NCBI GenBank assembly: GCA_003427395.1
Contig: BFEA01000059.1
Span: forward strand, 1,761,423-1,811,802
Reading direction: 5' to 3'
Length of the DNA: 50,380 nucleotides
DNA from: Chara braunii
Lineage: Eukaryota; Streptophyta; Charophyceae; Charales; Characeae
Shown: one piece after another, positions 1 through 12,332 of the stretch
Position numbering within the stretch: the stretch's first letter is position 1
Layout: each line of letters starts with the position of its first letter
Made by a program: the position numbers and the translations under genes
The notes under the pieces: generated by a model
Told to the model about the DNA's origin: nothing
The model's database searches: none
What the model saw: only the letters and a program-made list of their open reading frames with translations

Positions 1-92
1 TCCATTGCATATAAAAAAGGATGAGGTCGGGAATCCTCACAAACGCCCCGGTAAGGTGTTGAGGCCAATGCCCAGCTTAGGCTATCCACTAA

Positions 93-244
93 CGGTTAAT
101 GGAAGGTAAAAAATTCGGGTTTTTTCACCGCGTTGCTACAAGCAATGTTGTCGAAACTTTTGCGAACAAACCATCCAGGATCATAATACAAACATAAAAA
201 AATTCACCAAAATTCATCGAATTTTTGGCCTTCCATTAACCGCC
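93..244. repeat. Small foldback (inverted-repeat) element
   Basis: An arm of about 24 bases at 93-116 (reading cggttaatggaagg and onward) is the reverse complement of 218-244, with two or three mismatches. The arms enclose about 100 bases of AT-rich DNA. This is the shape of a MITE or decayed foldback element. No target-site duplication could be recognised. Confidence 0.55.
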
Positions 245-689
245 TCTCTGGAAACTGGGTCCAATATCCCATCATGCTTTAGGACCAACCATAGCCTTTT
301 CCAAAATCATCATGAAGCGCAGGTAAAAAAAGGTTGGAGGTCCACAAGCCTCCTGCTAGGTCTGCCTACAATAAACCTTCTAATCATCAAGTCCAGGCAA
401 CACCTAGATTATAAAACATCTTAAACCTACCCAAGCAGATTGACCCAGGGGGCCCAATTATTCCGGCTATAACAACAGACCCACCGGTTTGTCAAAATAC
501 CCATCTTGCTCGGCCAGTGGAGTCCGAAATTAACTATTATGTTAATTCCTCAATCGCCTATCCTGACCTAACACGGTCAGTTATGAACTATAATTTCGGG
601 TGTCAGATAACCATGTACACAGGGAGAGTCTACCATCCTGATTCACCGAGGTCAACCAAGAGCCCATTGCCCAGGTTTTCATGAACCAC
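245..689. other. Stretch with no recognisable gene
   Basis: No coding region or clear repeat was seen. The 3' untranslated end of the adjoining minus-strand LINE probably lies somewhere here, but no poly(A) tail (T-run on the plus strand) marks it. Confidence 0.4.
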
Positions 690-3600
690 CCCCGGTTCTT
701 CTTCGACCAATCAGCTCTAATAATTCTACTCAAATGTTGTTTAATCTACTGCTGTTGCTGTTACTTGGGGACCGCTTCACTTCTAAACACACACGCATTC
801 CATACAGACTAAATTGTCTGCATTAGGGCCCCCCTCCAACACAGGGCAATGTAGCCCCACCCACTGGAATAGTGAACCCCTGGAGGGACTACCCCCGTAA
901 GTATCCATTCATCCGTCCAAACAAAGCTTTCACCCGTAATTCGAGTGCAATGTCTTTTCCACCATAAGAGAGTCTCGTCGACCAGTGGGCAAAACAACCA
1001 AATATGAAGCATGTTTTCCCAACCCCAGTTGCACCTCAGGCACTGGGTGGGAATGTTCATGCCTCTTTTTGACAGTCATATTGAGGTAGCAGTAACCAAC
1101 AGGGATTGCAGCCACATAATACAAGCATGCTTTTGTACAGGGGTTTTGGCCAAGGCCTTCCACAAGGATCGTAGCCCTGGCCCCGTTGTCCCTGTCATAT
1201 GCAACTCGTTAGCTCTTTTCAACCCTACAGACTCAGCCGATTTCTTCCTACCCCTTAGTTGTTTTTGAACACCGACCCTTGATTTATAACGAATTAGCGG
1301 TATAAATTTAGAGTCGTTAATCCATCCTTGTTGTAAAGGGTCTACCCGAAATTGGTTTGCGTCCCTCAAGAGCATAGCAGTCCGCTTCCCTGGTTTTGGT
1401 TCCTATACCCAAACTCTGACTTCTTCAAGGGCGACAGTTGTATCAATCCGATGATCATCCACTTCCAATCTCAACTTACCCTGCTGCTGTGATGAAAGTG
1501 GGGGGAGCCAGACCTGAACTCTCATCCCTGAGCTCAGGTCTGGGCCTAAAACATTCAAAATACGTCAGGGCTAGTCCTCATCCCTAAGCCAAGTTCCTCC
1601 AGCATGTTTCGTCTCCGACTGTATGAGTTGAGTCCAAGCCTCTGGGATAGTTGAGATGAGTTTGGCCCTGTGCAACGCCACGTTATGGAGTCTAGGAAGC
1701 TTCTGGCGCAGTTGAGGTAGGTCCAGAAAGGTGGCACCCCCTGTAGACCATATATCCTTGACCTGGACTACCCCTTTTTTCACCCATTCCTGTTGTATCC
1801 GTTGTAGAGAAGGGGGTGTCATCCTCTTGAAGGATGAATTCATTCTCGAAGAGCACCTGGTTCATAACTTCTTATTTGTTCCTCGGGGGGGTTGCCTTAG
1901 TGGGTCTAACTGTAGTCCAGGCCCCCAATAGGTTTCTCCAATTTTTTAACTTTGGTCTGCGGTTGGCAAAGGAGGGGATCAGCAGGCAAACCCAAACCTT
2001 TGAGTGATCTTGAAGTTCCCATTTCATGCCCAGAATGTATTATGCCATGACCATCCAAGATTTTCGAACCAAATCCATCATTGCTTGGATAGCCCACTTG
2101 GCTAGCAGGGCTACATTCTGCTGGACAGGGTCCAGCATGCCCAACCCCTCTTCCTTTCTCGAAGCCGCCACCACTTCCCAAGCCACCTTAGATAGGAAGC
2201 CCTGATCTGCAGTAGCTTCGGGCTTCCAAAGATATCTTGCAGCCGCACCCTTGATTCTTCTATAGGCCCCATCTCTCAACCGATGAATGCTCAGCGGGAA
2301 CCACAACACACAACATGCCGCCAAGGAGATAACTAGAGCCCTTCCCATCAGGGAAAGGTTGGTGCATCTTTCCCAGCTGGCAATGCGGGCCACCACTTTA
2401 TCCACCAAGATGTTGTCCTATAGCACATAGCAATCTAATAAAGATACTTGCAGGCCCAAGAAGCGGTTAGAGGCATGAATTGTCTTAGTCCCTAATCCAC
2501 ACACAACTCTTGGGGAGGGGGGAGGAAATAGATTGACTTGTCCCAATTAATTGAGGCCTCTGATAGCACACGATATTGCTCAATTACCCTACGTAGTTCA
2601 TTCAGGCTATCCAGTGAATTTTTGCAGGCCACTGTTAAATCATCCACTATTGCCCCTCCCTTCCATTGGAAGGTAGGATAGAGGGATAGCCCTACAATTC
2701 ATTGGTTATGTTTTATGTTTGCCTGCAAAAATTCCAGTTGTAACACAAAAATAAGCGGTGTCAGAGGGCACCCTTGTCTAAGGGACAACGATAACTGGAT
2801 TTTTTTTGTCTGTTTACCATTCACCAGGATTGTTGCCGTTGCGTTAGCATACATTGCCTCGACTCATCGACAAAAATGGGGGCCTAAACCCAGTTTTAAT
2901 AACGACGTGTTCACGAAGGCCCAACCAACTTGGTCATACGCCTTTTCCATATTTAGCATGAGTATGGTCATGTCCCCTCTTTTCTTGACTAGTTACTTCC
3001 AACGCTTGAACTGTGGCCAAAATATTATCAAAGATCGACCGCCCCTTGATAAAAGCCCCTTGCTCCCCTCCTACCAAGGTGGGGAGGAATGCGGATAGTC
3101 TCAATGCTAAGACTTTGACCAAGAGTTTATAGGAGACATTAAAAACCGATATTGAACGCCAATTCCGAATCTTTCTTTTTTTTCCTTTCTTGTACATTAA
3201 AGAAATCATACCTTTAACCAAGCCTTGGGGAAGAGAGTCCGAGGTGCGGGTTTTATTGAATAGTTCACAGAAGAACTGTTCAAAAGCATCCCATGCCGAT
3301 AGAAAAAATTTAATGGGGAGACCATCTGGCCTAGGCATTTGCCCCGAGCCATCTGCCTAGCTGCCTTGTGTAATTCCTCCACAGTAATTTCATTATCTAG
3401 GTCTGCACTGGCTTGGGATGGAAGACGAGCTACCCCACAGTCCCAAAAGGAGTGAAAGTCTGAGAGGTTTGTGTCAAAATTATCAAACGGGCGTCTTGTG
3501 GTTACTATATCTCTAAAGTAGGCCATTGCGTAAGAGCAACATGTCTCGGTGTCCACCGCTAGTGGTATGTTAATCGCGAAAGGATGTGACAACTCTCTGA

Positions 3601-4796
3601 TGGCGGGTTTAGTTTTTCTCATAATAAGTTTTCACAACTTTTCAGAAGGTTTTCTTTGATATTTTATCATATCCTGGGATCCCTTTAATTATTAGTCATT
3701 CCGGCCTCTCTATCTGTTTGCGTATTTCAAGTTCTTTTAACTGAGATATAGCCTTTGTTCTTCTTTTATACCAATAATATTCAAGTTCCAAAAAGAGGTA
3801 CGTGCCATTGCAAGCATCTGCCTCCTCAATCACCTTAGTTAGTTGTATTTCTTCACAGTTTCTGGAAGTTGTTTTCATACGAGAACACTCAATCATTGCA
3901 GCGCGGAGAATACCAATTTCGGTGTCCACCCAATGGTCATAATTTTGGAACAGGTCCCTCACTAGGTGCCAATCTTCCATCTGTTTCTTAATCCATTGGG
4001 GAATTTCCAGATCCCTCAGGATATTGGTATTAAGTCTGAAAGGAGGACGGTGTCTTTCTACTCTCTCTATGGAGATCACGTTTATTCCCACGAGGCGGTG
4101 ATCCGAAAGGTGGTAGGGAAAGACGTTTGTCCATGTGGTCTTTTCCCAAGGGGACCCCCTTGCTAGTATGTAATCCAAGTGCCTTTTTGGTTGAACTGTT
4201 CGTATAGATGGTCTGGGCCCCTCCACGTAAAACCGCTAGTGTCCGGATTGAGTGTTTTATAAACATCAATGAAGTAATGGGCCTCTATGAACGAGTTTAG
4301 AAGAAGTGCATCTCTTCTTATAGGCGTTTGGACTCTGGGTTGAGGATACTATTCCAGTCTCCAAGTATCACTAAGTTGTCAGTGTCCGGTATTATTTTTG
4401 GAAAATTTGTGAAAAATTCTATCATATTCGGATATTCCACTAGAGCATAGACAAACATTATAGCCCAGTCTTCCTCGGCCACCGCCAATTTCATTCAGGC
4501 CCAGCGGCCTTCAGGGTCAGCGCATGGGTCAATAATGTCCACTTCCAATCTTTTATCAATGAGGATTGTCACCCCCCCCTTTGAGCCGTCTACCGAGGCC
4601 CAGAGTTGGGGGCCTGCCCACCATCTTTGAATTTCCACCATTTTTCTTGGGCCTATTTTAGTCTCCTGCAGCACGCAATGTGCACTTTATTATCATATAA
4701 CCAGGATGAAAGTCTGTTACATTTACTAGAGTCATTTTGGTCTCCCAAGCCTCATACATTCCAACTTACCAAACGAATCCTATTGGGAAGGGCCAT
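690..4796 (-). pseudogene. LINE ORF2 remnant: endonuclease, reverse transcriptase, zf-RVT
   Basis: The start codon at 4796 gives MALPNRIRLVSWNV, a TGA stop (4752-4754), then GLG. The expected motif is SWNVRGLG, so the stop looks like a CGA to TGA change. Endonuclease motifs follow in other frames: LQETK near 4660, GDWN near 4355 and LSDH near 4100. Reverse-transcriptase blocks are NWRSISVFN near 3165, GAFIKGRSIFDNIL near 3050, SLRQGCPLTPLIF near 2780 and the catalytic VDDLT near 2650. The thumb region SWERCTNLSLMGRA is at 2380-2335 and the zf-RVT motif CLRCNWGWENMLHIWLFCP near 1040-985. About 1,370 codons is the usual ORF2 length. Several frameshifts and stops make it inactive. Confidence 0.92.
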
Positions 4797-7690
4797 CTGC
4801 AGGGCCTTCCCCGCTAGGAGTTTGGATGCAGGACTCGTCATTTTCCTGTTTTTCCTTTGGGGAAGTTCCTAGGGATGCCTTTTCCCCAATTACATAGTTT
4901 AGATTCTTCCCTGCTCTCCTCTTGAGTAGTGTTTCAGCAAATGAGTCAGACATGATAGTTCCTCTGTTGTCTGATTCCTCGAGCCAGTCCGCTATCACTT
5001 GAGTTGTGGGACATGAAAACAACTTGATATCAACCAGTGTGGCTGATTGGGGGGAGGTCAGGTGGGTCAATTCAATCCAGTAAATATTTAAGCTCGTCCC
5101 ATTTTGCTTTATTATTAGTAATATGGATCAGGTCCAGAAAGGCAAACAGATGGCGAACCTTCCCTCCCTCCCGAGTATCTGCCAATCTGGCCATGTTGGG
5201 TTCCGGCAGCAGCCCCACCTCCCCAAGATTCTACATAATCTGGATTTTAACTAGATTGCAGATCATCACTCGGGAGGGGGAACTTCTCAGTAGGATTGAG
5301 GGGAAGGACAAGACCTTATCCTTTCCTTTTATGGTAAACACTCTGAGAGCCTGCCCATTATGTGAACAAATCAACGGGATCAAATCGTCTGAGATTTGCC
5401 TTTTAGCTTTCTCCTTTCCATTAAGTGTTTTTATCGGCGCAGACAAGGTTAGCGAACGCCTAGCCGTTTTAGCACATTGCTCCCTGGGCCTTTTCAAGGG
5501 AAATTTTTTTGTTATTTCTTCAGCAACACCTGACCTATAAAATCCTCTTCTTTGTTCCTCGCTTGAAAAATCAGACCCTCGATTTGAGGCCTCTTAGCAG
5601 AGTAGAGGTATGGGGGGCCCCTTGGTTCCACCCCTCCTTGTGGAACAGTAGGGCTGGTAAGGGATTCAGTAAAAGGATTTAACAATAATTTACCATCTGA
5701 GGACTGAAGAGTCCCTTTTTTCCAAGCACTTCCTCATATTTTTCAAACCGAGGCTCTGTTGGGGAGAAAAGTTCAGCTGCAGAACCTTTTGAGTCCCCCG
5801 AATCTTCTTCCGAATCCGAGTCAGACTCCAGCCTGAACAAGGGAGCTAGTGTCACTTTATCGTTTACCGCCCTCTGATTGACCATTTTGCCGTTACGTTT
5901 TTTAGGCTGACCGTCGTCTTCCGAGATCTCATCGTTAAAACAAGGGTTAGTATAAACTGACCACATCTTCAGGCTTTCAACAGAGAGATGAGTCAGTGTA
6001 TCCGCTGCTTTTCCCACTGTGTCTGAGGTCTGTGGCATTGGGGACTATAAATTCTTGTTTTTATCTTCGGAATCTTCTTCCTCTTCATCTAACAGGGATG
6101 GTGAGGCATTGGGCTTGTGAGCGGGGGAACCTGTTGGGGCCGCTGGGGCGGGGGTGAGGAGGGAGGGGGAAAGGGCAGTTGGCGACGGAGAAGGGGAGGG
6201 CGACACACCGATGCCGAGGCCCCTGCAGTCCTCCATCACTTCGTCCCGTATCTGATGCTCTCGCCGTTCCTCCCCTCCCTATCCCTCCTTCTCCCTGAGA
6301 AACACCCCTTCTTCCATATCCTTCTCCTCAATCCTTTCCTCCCTCCCTGAAAACCCTTTTGCCCCATGATTTTGCTCAGCCACACTTTGCTGATGTTTAT
6401 TTTGCCTCCATTCTTTACGAACCTTTGTTCGTTTACTAACCGATTTCTTCTTTTATTTGGACGACTTTTTTTTCTTGTTCTTGTTTCCTTTATCCAAACT
6501 GCTCAGGGCTCGACCTGCATCCTCACCCTGACCCCCTTCCGTCAGGTTCCCCTCCTCTTCCATCGCCACCCCACTTTTCAACTGATCTTCATCGTTTCCT
6601 ACTTTTCCTCATTCCACGTTCCTACACCACTTTTCCCTTTACCTTCCGTGACCTCCCGTCCCTTCAAGGGGTCCTCCTCCTCCTCCTTCTGGTTTTGTCC
6701 ACGCTGTCCCTTCGCAGACTTCGCCCTTTCAGTCGAGCCCGCGTCAATTGGTGTTTTCCCTTTGTCCTTATTCTGCTGATTGATTATCTTGTTTCTTTGC
6801 AGGGCACTAGTCATCCCCCTCGTCGTGAAAATTTTGGCGACAAACTCTACACCACGGGGTCTGCGCATGGACCACCTCAATTACTACGAAACCACTTTTT
6901 TGATATCTATTACCAAATACGGTTTATATCTCACCCGTGCGGTTGGTTCCAAATCAAAATGAGTGTTGACCAGCTCTGAGGAAGTTGGGTCAGCGTATGT
7001 GTCGTGCTTCTTCAAAATTTTCCCAAAGGCTTTTTGGACTCCAGAGGCCACATGAGGAAGAGCTGTCACCGGGATATACCTACACCTTACCCAAAAAACT
7101 TATATCTCATGGTCTCACTCCATTCATACAATTCGTCTTCCGACATCCACGGCTTAAACGTCATTGTGTAGGTTTTCCCATCCAGCGTGATTTTATCTTC
7201 CTTCTTCCTCAGAAGCCATGTTGCAATCTCTTTCGTCGACGCCACGTATGTGACCAAATGAAAACCCTCATTATGAAAGACACCTCTCTTTGGTGGGGCA
7301 CTAATAGCTCCACCTTTTACCCAACTGTTTTCGTATATACAAATCAAGCGAATTTTAATGGCAATCGGAATTGACTTCGCTTCGCTTTGAAACCTCACTG
7401 TAACAACATTTTCCCTAAGCCACTCTTCTTGAATTGCATAGTGCTCAGGGTTAACGACCACTTTCACGAAGTCATTTCCTACCTCAATTTCTTCCGGGAG
7501 CAAGGTCATCCGGTATAATCCCTTCATTATAACAATCTGTTAGGATTCCTTTGATTCGATTCTTCTCTTCAACTACTGACGACTTCTTCGTTTGAGCATT
7601 TGAGGTTTCTCCTTTTTTTTTCTCTTCGAAGGAAAAACACAAAACAATATTCAAGCAGATACAACTACAAGAGAGAAAACCCAAGAGTAA
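4780..7690 (-). pseudogene. LINE ORF1 remnant (RNA-binding protein with zinc knuckle)
   Basis: Open segments at 7527-7087, 7069-6884, 6880-6599, 6239-6045, 6038-5679, 5497-5231 and 5070-4780 follow each other with frame changes, one of them a single-base shift near 7080. The N-terminal part resembles the DUF4283 region found at the start of plant LINE ORF1 proteins, including a WVR-type strand (WVRCRYIP) just after the shift. Around 6870-6810 one frame reads WCRVCRQNFHDEGDD, a stop, then CP, matching a CX2CX4HX6C zinc knuckle. A proline- and acid-rich linker (6240-5700) follows. In intact elements ORF1 packages the RNA. This copy is a pseudogene. The DUF4283 assignment is by eye and less certain than the ORF2 assignment. 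Confidence 0.75.
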
Positions 7691-8100
7691 CTAAATACTA
7701 ATACTAATAAATATAGCTATAGATATAACCTCAGTAATTAGGGACAAGACAGAAACATCCCCTCCCCTCCCCAAGGTAGTGGGCGCATACCGACCGGGAG
7801 AACCCGAGATAGCTGGAAAGGTTAGCATTGTAACTTGCATCCTCTTCTCCTTGAGCAAGAGACCTTTCCTCTTGCCTATCCGCCGATTGTTGGTCCTTTT
7901 CTTCCTACTCTCTTGAGCATATGGCATAAATTCATGTTTGGTTGTTTGGCTATGGCCATGACCGGTGTGTCGTTGACGACGCTAAAATTGCCTTAATCCC
8001 GATTAAGCGGCAAGCGTCGCCGAAGCGCAGAAATTAGCGCGCCACGACCGCATACCTTTGAGTTTGTTTTTGTTTTTCGTTTCCACGAGCTTCTGAAAGT

Positions 8101-8125
8101 GCCCGTTCGTCGAAAACGAACGGGC
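8101..8125. repeat. Perfect 10-bp hairpin
   Basis: GCCCGTTCGT at 8101-8110 and ACGAACGGGC at 8116-8125 form an exact 10-bp stem around a 5-base loop (cgaaa). No T-run follows, so a bacterial-type terminator is not implied. The flanking 7700-8100 holds no gene. Confidence 0.7.
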
Positions 8126-8157
8126 TGAGTCTCCTACCTAGCATCTCGCCCTACCGT

Positions 8158-8210
8158 ACTTTCATCGATAGGATGAGCAAAATCGAATGAATCTACCCTA
8201 AAACATAGGA
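8158..8210 (+). repeat. 53-bp dispersed repeat, copy 1
   Basis: This block (containing tcatcgatag and gagcaaaatcg) recurs at 8458-8511 on the same strand and at 48421-48474 on the opposite strand. Here and in the second copy it borders the compound microsatellite directly to left and right. Confidence 0.7.
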
Positions 8211-8220
8211 CTTTGCGCTA

Positions 8221-8422
<202 letters not shown>

Positions 8423-8457
8423 TGGGGTCCCCAACTTACCTACGGTTGACCCCACGC

Positions 8458-8511
8458 CACTTTCATCGATAGATGAGCAAAATCGGATGAATCTCCTGTT
8501 AGAACATGGAA
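8458..8511 (+). repeat. 53-bp dispersed repeat, copy 2
   Basis: Same sequence as 8158-8210 with a few substitutions and one deletion (tcatcgatag and gagcaaaatcgg retained). The best match to the inverted copy near 48.4 kb extends through the shared gttagaacatgg. Confidence 0.7.
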
Positions 8512-8716
8512 ATATACACAGTCATACTATGTTCCCCCCCCTCTCGTTTCAACGGGTTGCCCCACAGGATGAGCGCCCAGGGGAGGGGGATTCTGTTTTT
8601 GTTTTTATTTTTATTTTATTTTTTATTTATGTTCCTTCCCTTCTTCCTCTCGTTCAGCGAGAGGAACATGCGCCGTTGTTGGAGCAACAAGCGCCACCTC
8701 AGATGCTACAATTGAA

Positions 8717-8747
8717 AAGAAAAAAAAAAAAAAAAAAAAAAAAAAAA
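8717..8747. repeat. Poly(A) tract
   Basis: An A-run of about 30 bases follows ttgaaaag. It could be the tail of an unrecognised plus-strand retroelement. Nothing upstream (8520-8716) identifies one. Confidence 0.8.
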
Positions 8748-9143
8748 CCGAGACCTTTGTGCCTCACAATTGGAAGACAACAATCTTTTCTACTGTGTGG
8801 GAGCAAGATGAACTCCCACTCTCATCTGGCACGAATATTCGTGGCCACGAGATCTGAGATCTCATGGCTCATGACGAGCGCGGGTGGGAAGCTGAAGGGA
8901 GTTGGGAAGGCAGAAGGAAAGGAGCCACTACCACGAATGTGGCCGCGACTACGATCAGATACAGGCCAAACTGACCTGAATGTGACTCAGGCCAGAGGCT
9001 GGGGAGCTGAAGAGGTGGAGGGAACTTGGCTGGAAATTGCCATTTTTCCAATGCACCTGTGCTCATCGTGAGGCCGAGTATAAGAAAAAGTAGGAGAAAA
9101 GAGGGGGGCAATTGAGTATAACTGCCTCCCTAAGTATGTGGCT

Positions 9144-9187
9144 GAGGTGCGATAACCTCAAACCCTTGATCGTGTTGAGATCAAGGG
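9144..9187. repeat. Two adjacent hairpins
   Basis: GAGGT/ACCTC (9144-9159) is followed at once by an exact 9-bp stem CCCTTGATC/GATCAAGGG (9163-9187, 7-base loop). No function is recognised. Confidence 0.6.
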
Positions 9188-9189
9188 CC

Positions 9190-9960
9190 TCAAGCAAGTG
9201 ACGAATTTTGCCTGGGGGCAGCTGAGGCTGTTGCTGCCCTCCTCAGGCACTACAAAAGAGGCAGCTATCCTCCGGCTGCCTCACAATTGCCTCCAGCAGC
9301 CAGTGTGCGACAGCACACTTGCCTCATTGATGGAGTGTTGGAGAGGAGGCAGGAGTGTTGCAGACGAAGCTGAAGGATGGCAGTGGAGTACGGTGAGGAG
9401 GAGGAGACAACCATAGCCTGGCCGAAGCACTCTGCTTCATCCAATGGTTGGCTAGTCTCTAGGGAGATTTACGGCAGCGCAGCTAGGAGCGGTCGTGAGA
9501 TGCGACAGGGGGCGACGACAACGCTGAGGCGCTGGGAAGGTGTTGTGGCACGGCATCATCGGCGGCCATAACAGCAGTACTGGGGAGGTGCTGCCCGAGT
9601 AGTGCGGCAACGCTTGCAGCCATTTTTCTTATGCGCTGGGGAGGTGTTGTCCGGGTGACGAGGCGTCGACGGCTATTGCGGAAGTGCAGAGAGGTACTGC
9701 CGGTTTTTTAGTACCGGCGACAATGTTTTTTTGCGGCACAATAGAGATGTTGTTGGTTTTCACGGCGTCGGCAATGTTTTTTTTTTGTGGTGGAGCGGAA
9801 GCGCTGCCCGTTTTTTGCGGCGGCAACAGTGCGTTTGGGGTGGTGGCGTGGAAGCACTGTCCATTTTTTTTTGCGACGACGGTGGTTTTTTTTTTTTACA
9901 GTGCTGACGTTATGCTGCCCGCATAAGCGCGGCAACAAGGCATTGTTTCAGGGAAGTACC
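9190..9960. repeat. Degenerate GC-rich repeats with T-tracts
   Basis: Loosely repeated phrases such as gcggcg, gaagc.ctgcccg and a T-run recur every 50-70 bases, especially at 9640-9930. Short open frames here (for example 9684-9926) have repetitive, low-complexity products and are not supported as genes. Confidence 0.45.
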
Positions 9961-11359
9961 GTCGAAGTGGTGGTGTGTTTTGAGATGGTGTGGGCGTTGT
10001 TTACATAACGCAGCAGTGACGTTAGTGACGTGTGATGATGACGCTGAGACGTCGTCAGGCTATTAGGAAGTGATTGTGTGTTGAGAGGATATTGTGGCAG
10101 GCAGTCGTCACAAAGGAGTGGTGTGGGTCACTTTGCTGACGACTCGTTGTGATAGTTCTCATATGAAGACGAGAGTTTATACGGTTTCTTGAGTGAGCTG
10201 GATCGAGCTTCACTCAAGGTCAATCAGTTGATTGACTTGGATTCCAGTCACACCTGTGTGAACCCACACTTTGCTTGACCCTGTTTGTTTTGAACGTTCA
10301 AAAAAGAAGATCGAGTAAAGTGTGTATGGTCATGCATGTAAAAAATGGGATCTAACGGGAGTATGGGTTACTGAATTTTTTTGACCTGTTGGTTGTTTTT
10401 GTGTATGCAGGTAGGTAGAAGGATGTTTGCAAAGGAGATTGATTATGCCTATTTCAGAAGAGGGAAAATGATTGTCTTCTTTTTACTTCTCACTTACCTG
10501 CATGTCAAAAAAGTTACGTTTGTTTTCAAAAAGATAAATTCAGTATGCACTGTAAAATGAATTCGATTATAGTAAAGCAGGTAAAGAGAAATGAACTTTC
10601 TATCATGAACGACTTTTATCTGTCCAAATGGTTTTCATTTTCCATCTTTTTTAACTTTTCTCGTCTAAGTTACCCTGAACTTACGAAAAAACGAGAACAG
10701 TAAAAAAATCTACTTGTGGTGGACATGCTTCTTTTCAAGGAAGCATTTGGAGCGGGGGTTCGTTGCTTTAGGAGCCGACCCTGTTATCGACCCAGAGTGG
10801 ACTATTCTACGGGGACGTACTTTGCAGATTCGGTGGAGACGGTCCGACTTCTGAGATCCGAGTCTTGTGCTCGGACGAGGAGAAGGAGTACCCTAGACCA
10901 CTTCCTAGAGGGAGAGGCATGCAACTCTTCAATCAATGCCCCTAATCAAAAATCATCCGAAAAGTAGCCCGTCATCCAAAAAGATTGAGAAACGTATGGA
11001 GACGGGTGTGTGCGTGTCCAATCTTAGATCGGCGGTAAGATGAAATGAATAACTTTGGTAGTGCATCTCATCAAGTCAAAACTAAGACAGACCGACTACC
11101 TTGTCTGTTGCAATAAGGTTATTGTCGAAAACCAACTCCTTGTTTGCGGCTGTATGATTTTTATGGAATTCGACCCGGGGTGGTCGAATTTTATTTTGAT
11201 ATTGTGTTATGGGATGTATTTAATTATGATTTTGATTCTTTCAATTCTCATTTCAAATGAGATATACATTCCTATTGACTAAGTACGGTCCCTTTTGGTA
11301 TAACTATGTGTGGTTGTTGTAGCTTTTTTTTTAACTGGTGACCAAAGGGGCTAGGATAT
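9961..11359. other. Intergenic DNA, nothing recognised
   Basis: AT-richer DNA with a small palindrome group at 10190-10265 (gagtga/tcactc, caatcagttgattg). An 83-codon open frame at 10716-10967 has no recognisable domain. Confidence 0.4.
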
Positions 11360-11725
11360 TGGAGGTTTCATGCTTGGTTGAAATCGTCCTAGTCGACCAG
11401 CGTACGCTTCGTACTTAGGAGATCAGCTCCCTAAGGAACGAACGACGTCCGGGTTCAATAGGCGTTTTAATCGCGCGTACCTATACTACAGTAAGCGAGC
11501 GAACGCCCTCGACTGACCCACCTCTGCAACTGCATGTAAAAACTTTCACACGTGGGTCAGTAGCTCGGTAGGGATACGCCCCTAAGGGTGGTGACAACCC
11601 CTTAGGGAAGCAAGCTTATGCCCCGCGGAAACGTATCATGTCGTAGGGGACCGCGGGATGTATAGCTGGCGGACCCGGCTAGAGCGACGAAGGAACGACG
11701 CAACCCCGCTCGTCTCAGTGACTCA
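11360..11725 (-). repeat. ~340-bp dispersed structured repeat, copy 1 (inverted)
   Basis: The reverse complement aligns along its length with 33445-33765 and 49085-49425. Shared blocks include gggtccgcc, the hairpin CCCTAAGG...CCTTAGGG and the hairpin CTTAGGAG...CTCCCTAAG (11415-11436). The right end in element orientation is tcaaccaagcatga. No protein is encoded. On the plus strand an A-box-like tagtcgaccag and a gggttcaat segment are about 55 bases apart, which might mean a SINE, but this is weak. Confidence 0.75.
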
Positions 11726-12209
11726 TGGGATTATTTATGCGTCGTCTCCAAGTTGTCTTCTGATTTTGATTTATGTTTTAACTTCTGCGTGACATGGCGG
11801 GAGGGTTCCCGCCTCTTCGCAAGAAAAGGTGGGGGCCGATGCGCTCCGAGTCGACATCGCAACCGTGTCGCAAGTCACGAAATAAATGTTGACATCGTCG
11901 TCGAAGGCGCAAAGGAGAATATACACTTTGAAGCTCAAACACACAATCTGACAAATGTTATGGTGACAAACACACATCTTCGTTGAATGCGCAAATGATG
12001 AAAGAGACAGAGAGAAAGGGGAGAAAAAAAAAAAAAAAAAAAATAGACGAAACCTCTCTTTGCACAAACACATGTTAATGAATCTCATTGCACATCACGA
12101 CAGGAAGATCAGTGATGCGAATATCAACGCCACAAACCTCAGTGCACATTGAGATCGAGCAAAGGCATCGCCGACTGTGTTTAGTGAATATCTTTTTCTG
12201 ATGCAACAA

Positions 12210-12332
12210 CGTATTTTGTTTTTTTTCCTGATTTTGTTTTGTCGGGCCCCATGTGCAAACGTGTAAACGTCGTATTTCGTTTTTTTTCCCTGATTTTGTT
12301 TTGTTGGGCCCCATGTGCAAACGCGTAAATGT
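12210..12332. repeat. Tandem duplication, 61-bp unit
   Basis: Two units begin at 12210 and 12271 with cgtatt, share the T-run, tgattttgttttgt and gggccccatgtgcaaacg, and differ at only a few positions. A poly(T) tract follows at 12341-12359. Confidence 0.85.

Larger units (their letters stand above)
690..7700 (-). mobile_element. L1-type LINE (non-LTR retrotransposon), nearly full length, inactive
   Basis: Reading right to left, the minus strand carries a broken ORF1 (about 7690-4780) and a broken ORF2 (4796 to about 690) in the order typical of plant L1-type LINEs. ORF1 has a nucleic-acid-binding region and a zinc knuckle. ORF2 has an apurinic-type endonuclease, a reverse transcriptase and a C-terminal zf-RVT motif. 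The ORF1 stop (4780) lies 17 bases beyond the ORF2 start (4796), so the two frames overlap as in intact elements. Frameshifts and in-frame stops throughout show it cannot make its proteins. The length of about 7 kb is normal for the class. The 5' end, the poly(A) tail and target-site duplications were not located. Confidence 0.9.

Noticed and set aside
8101-8125. Rho-independent terminator
   Set aside because: The hairpin is perfect but there is no T-run and the context is eukaryotic.
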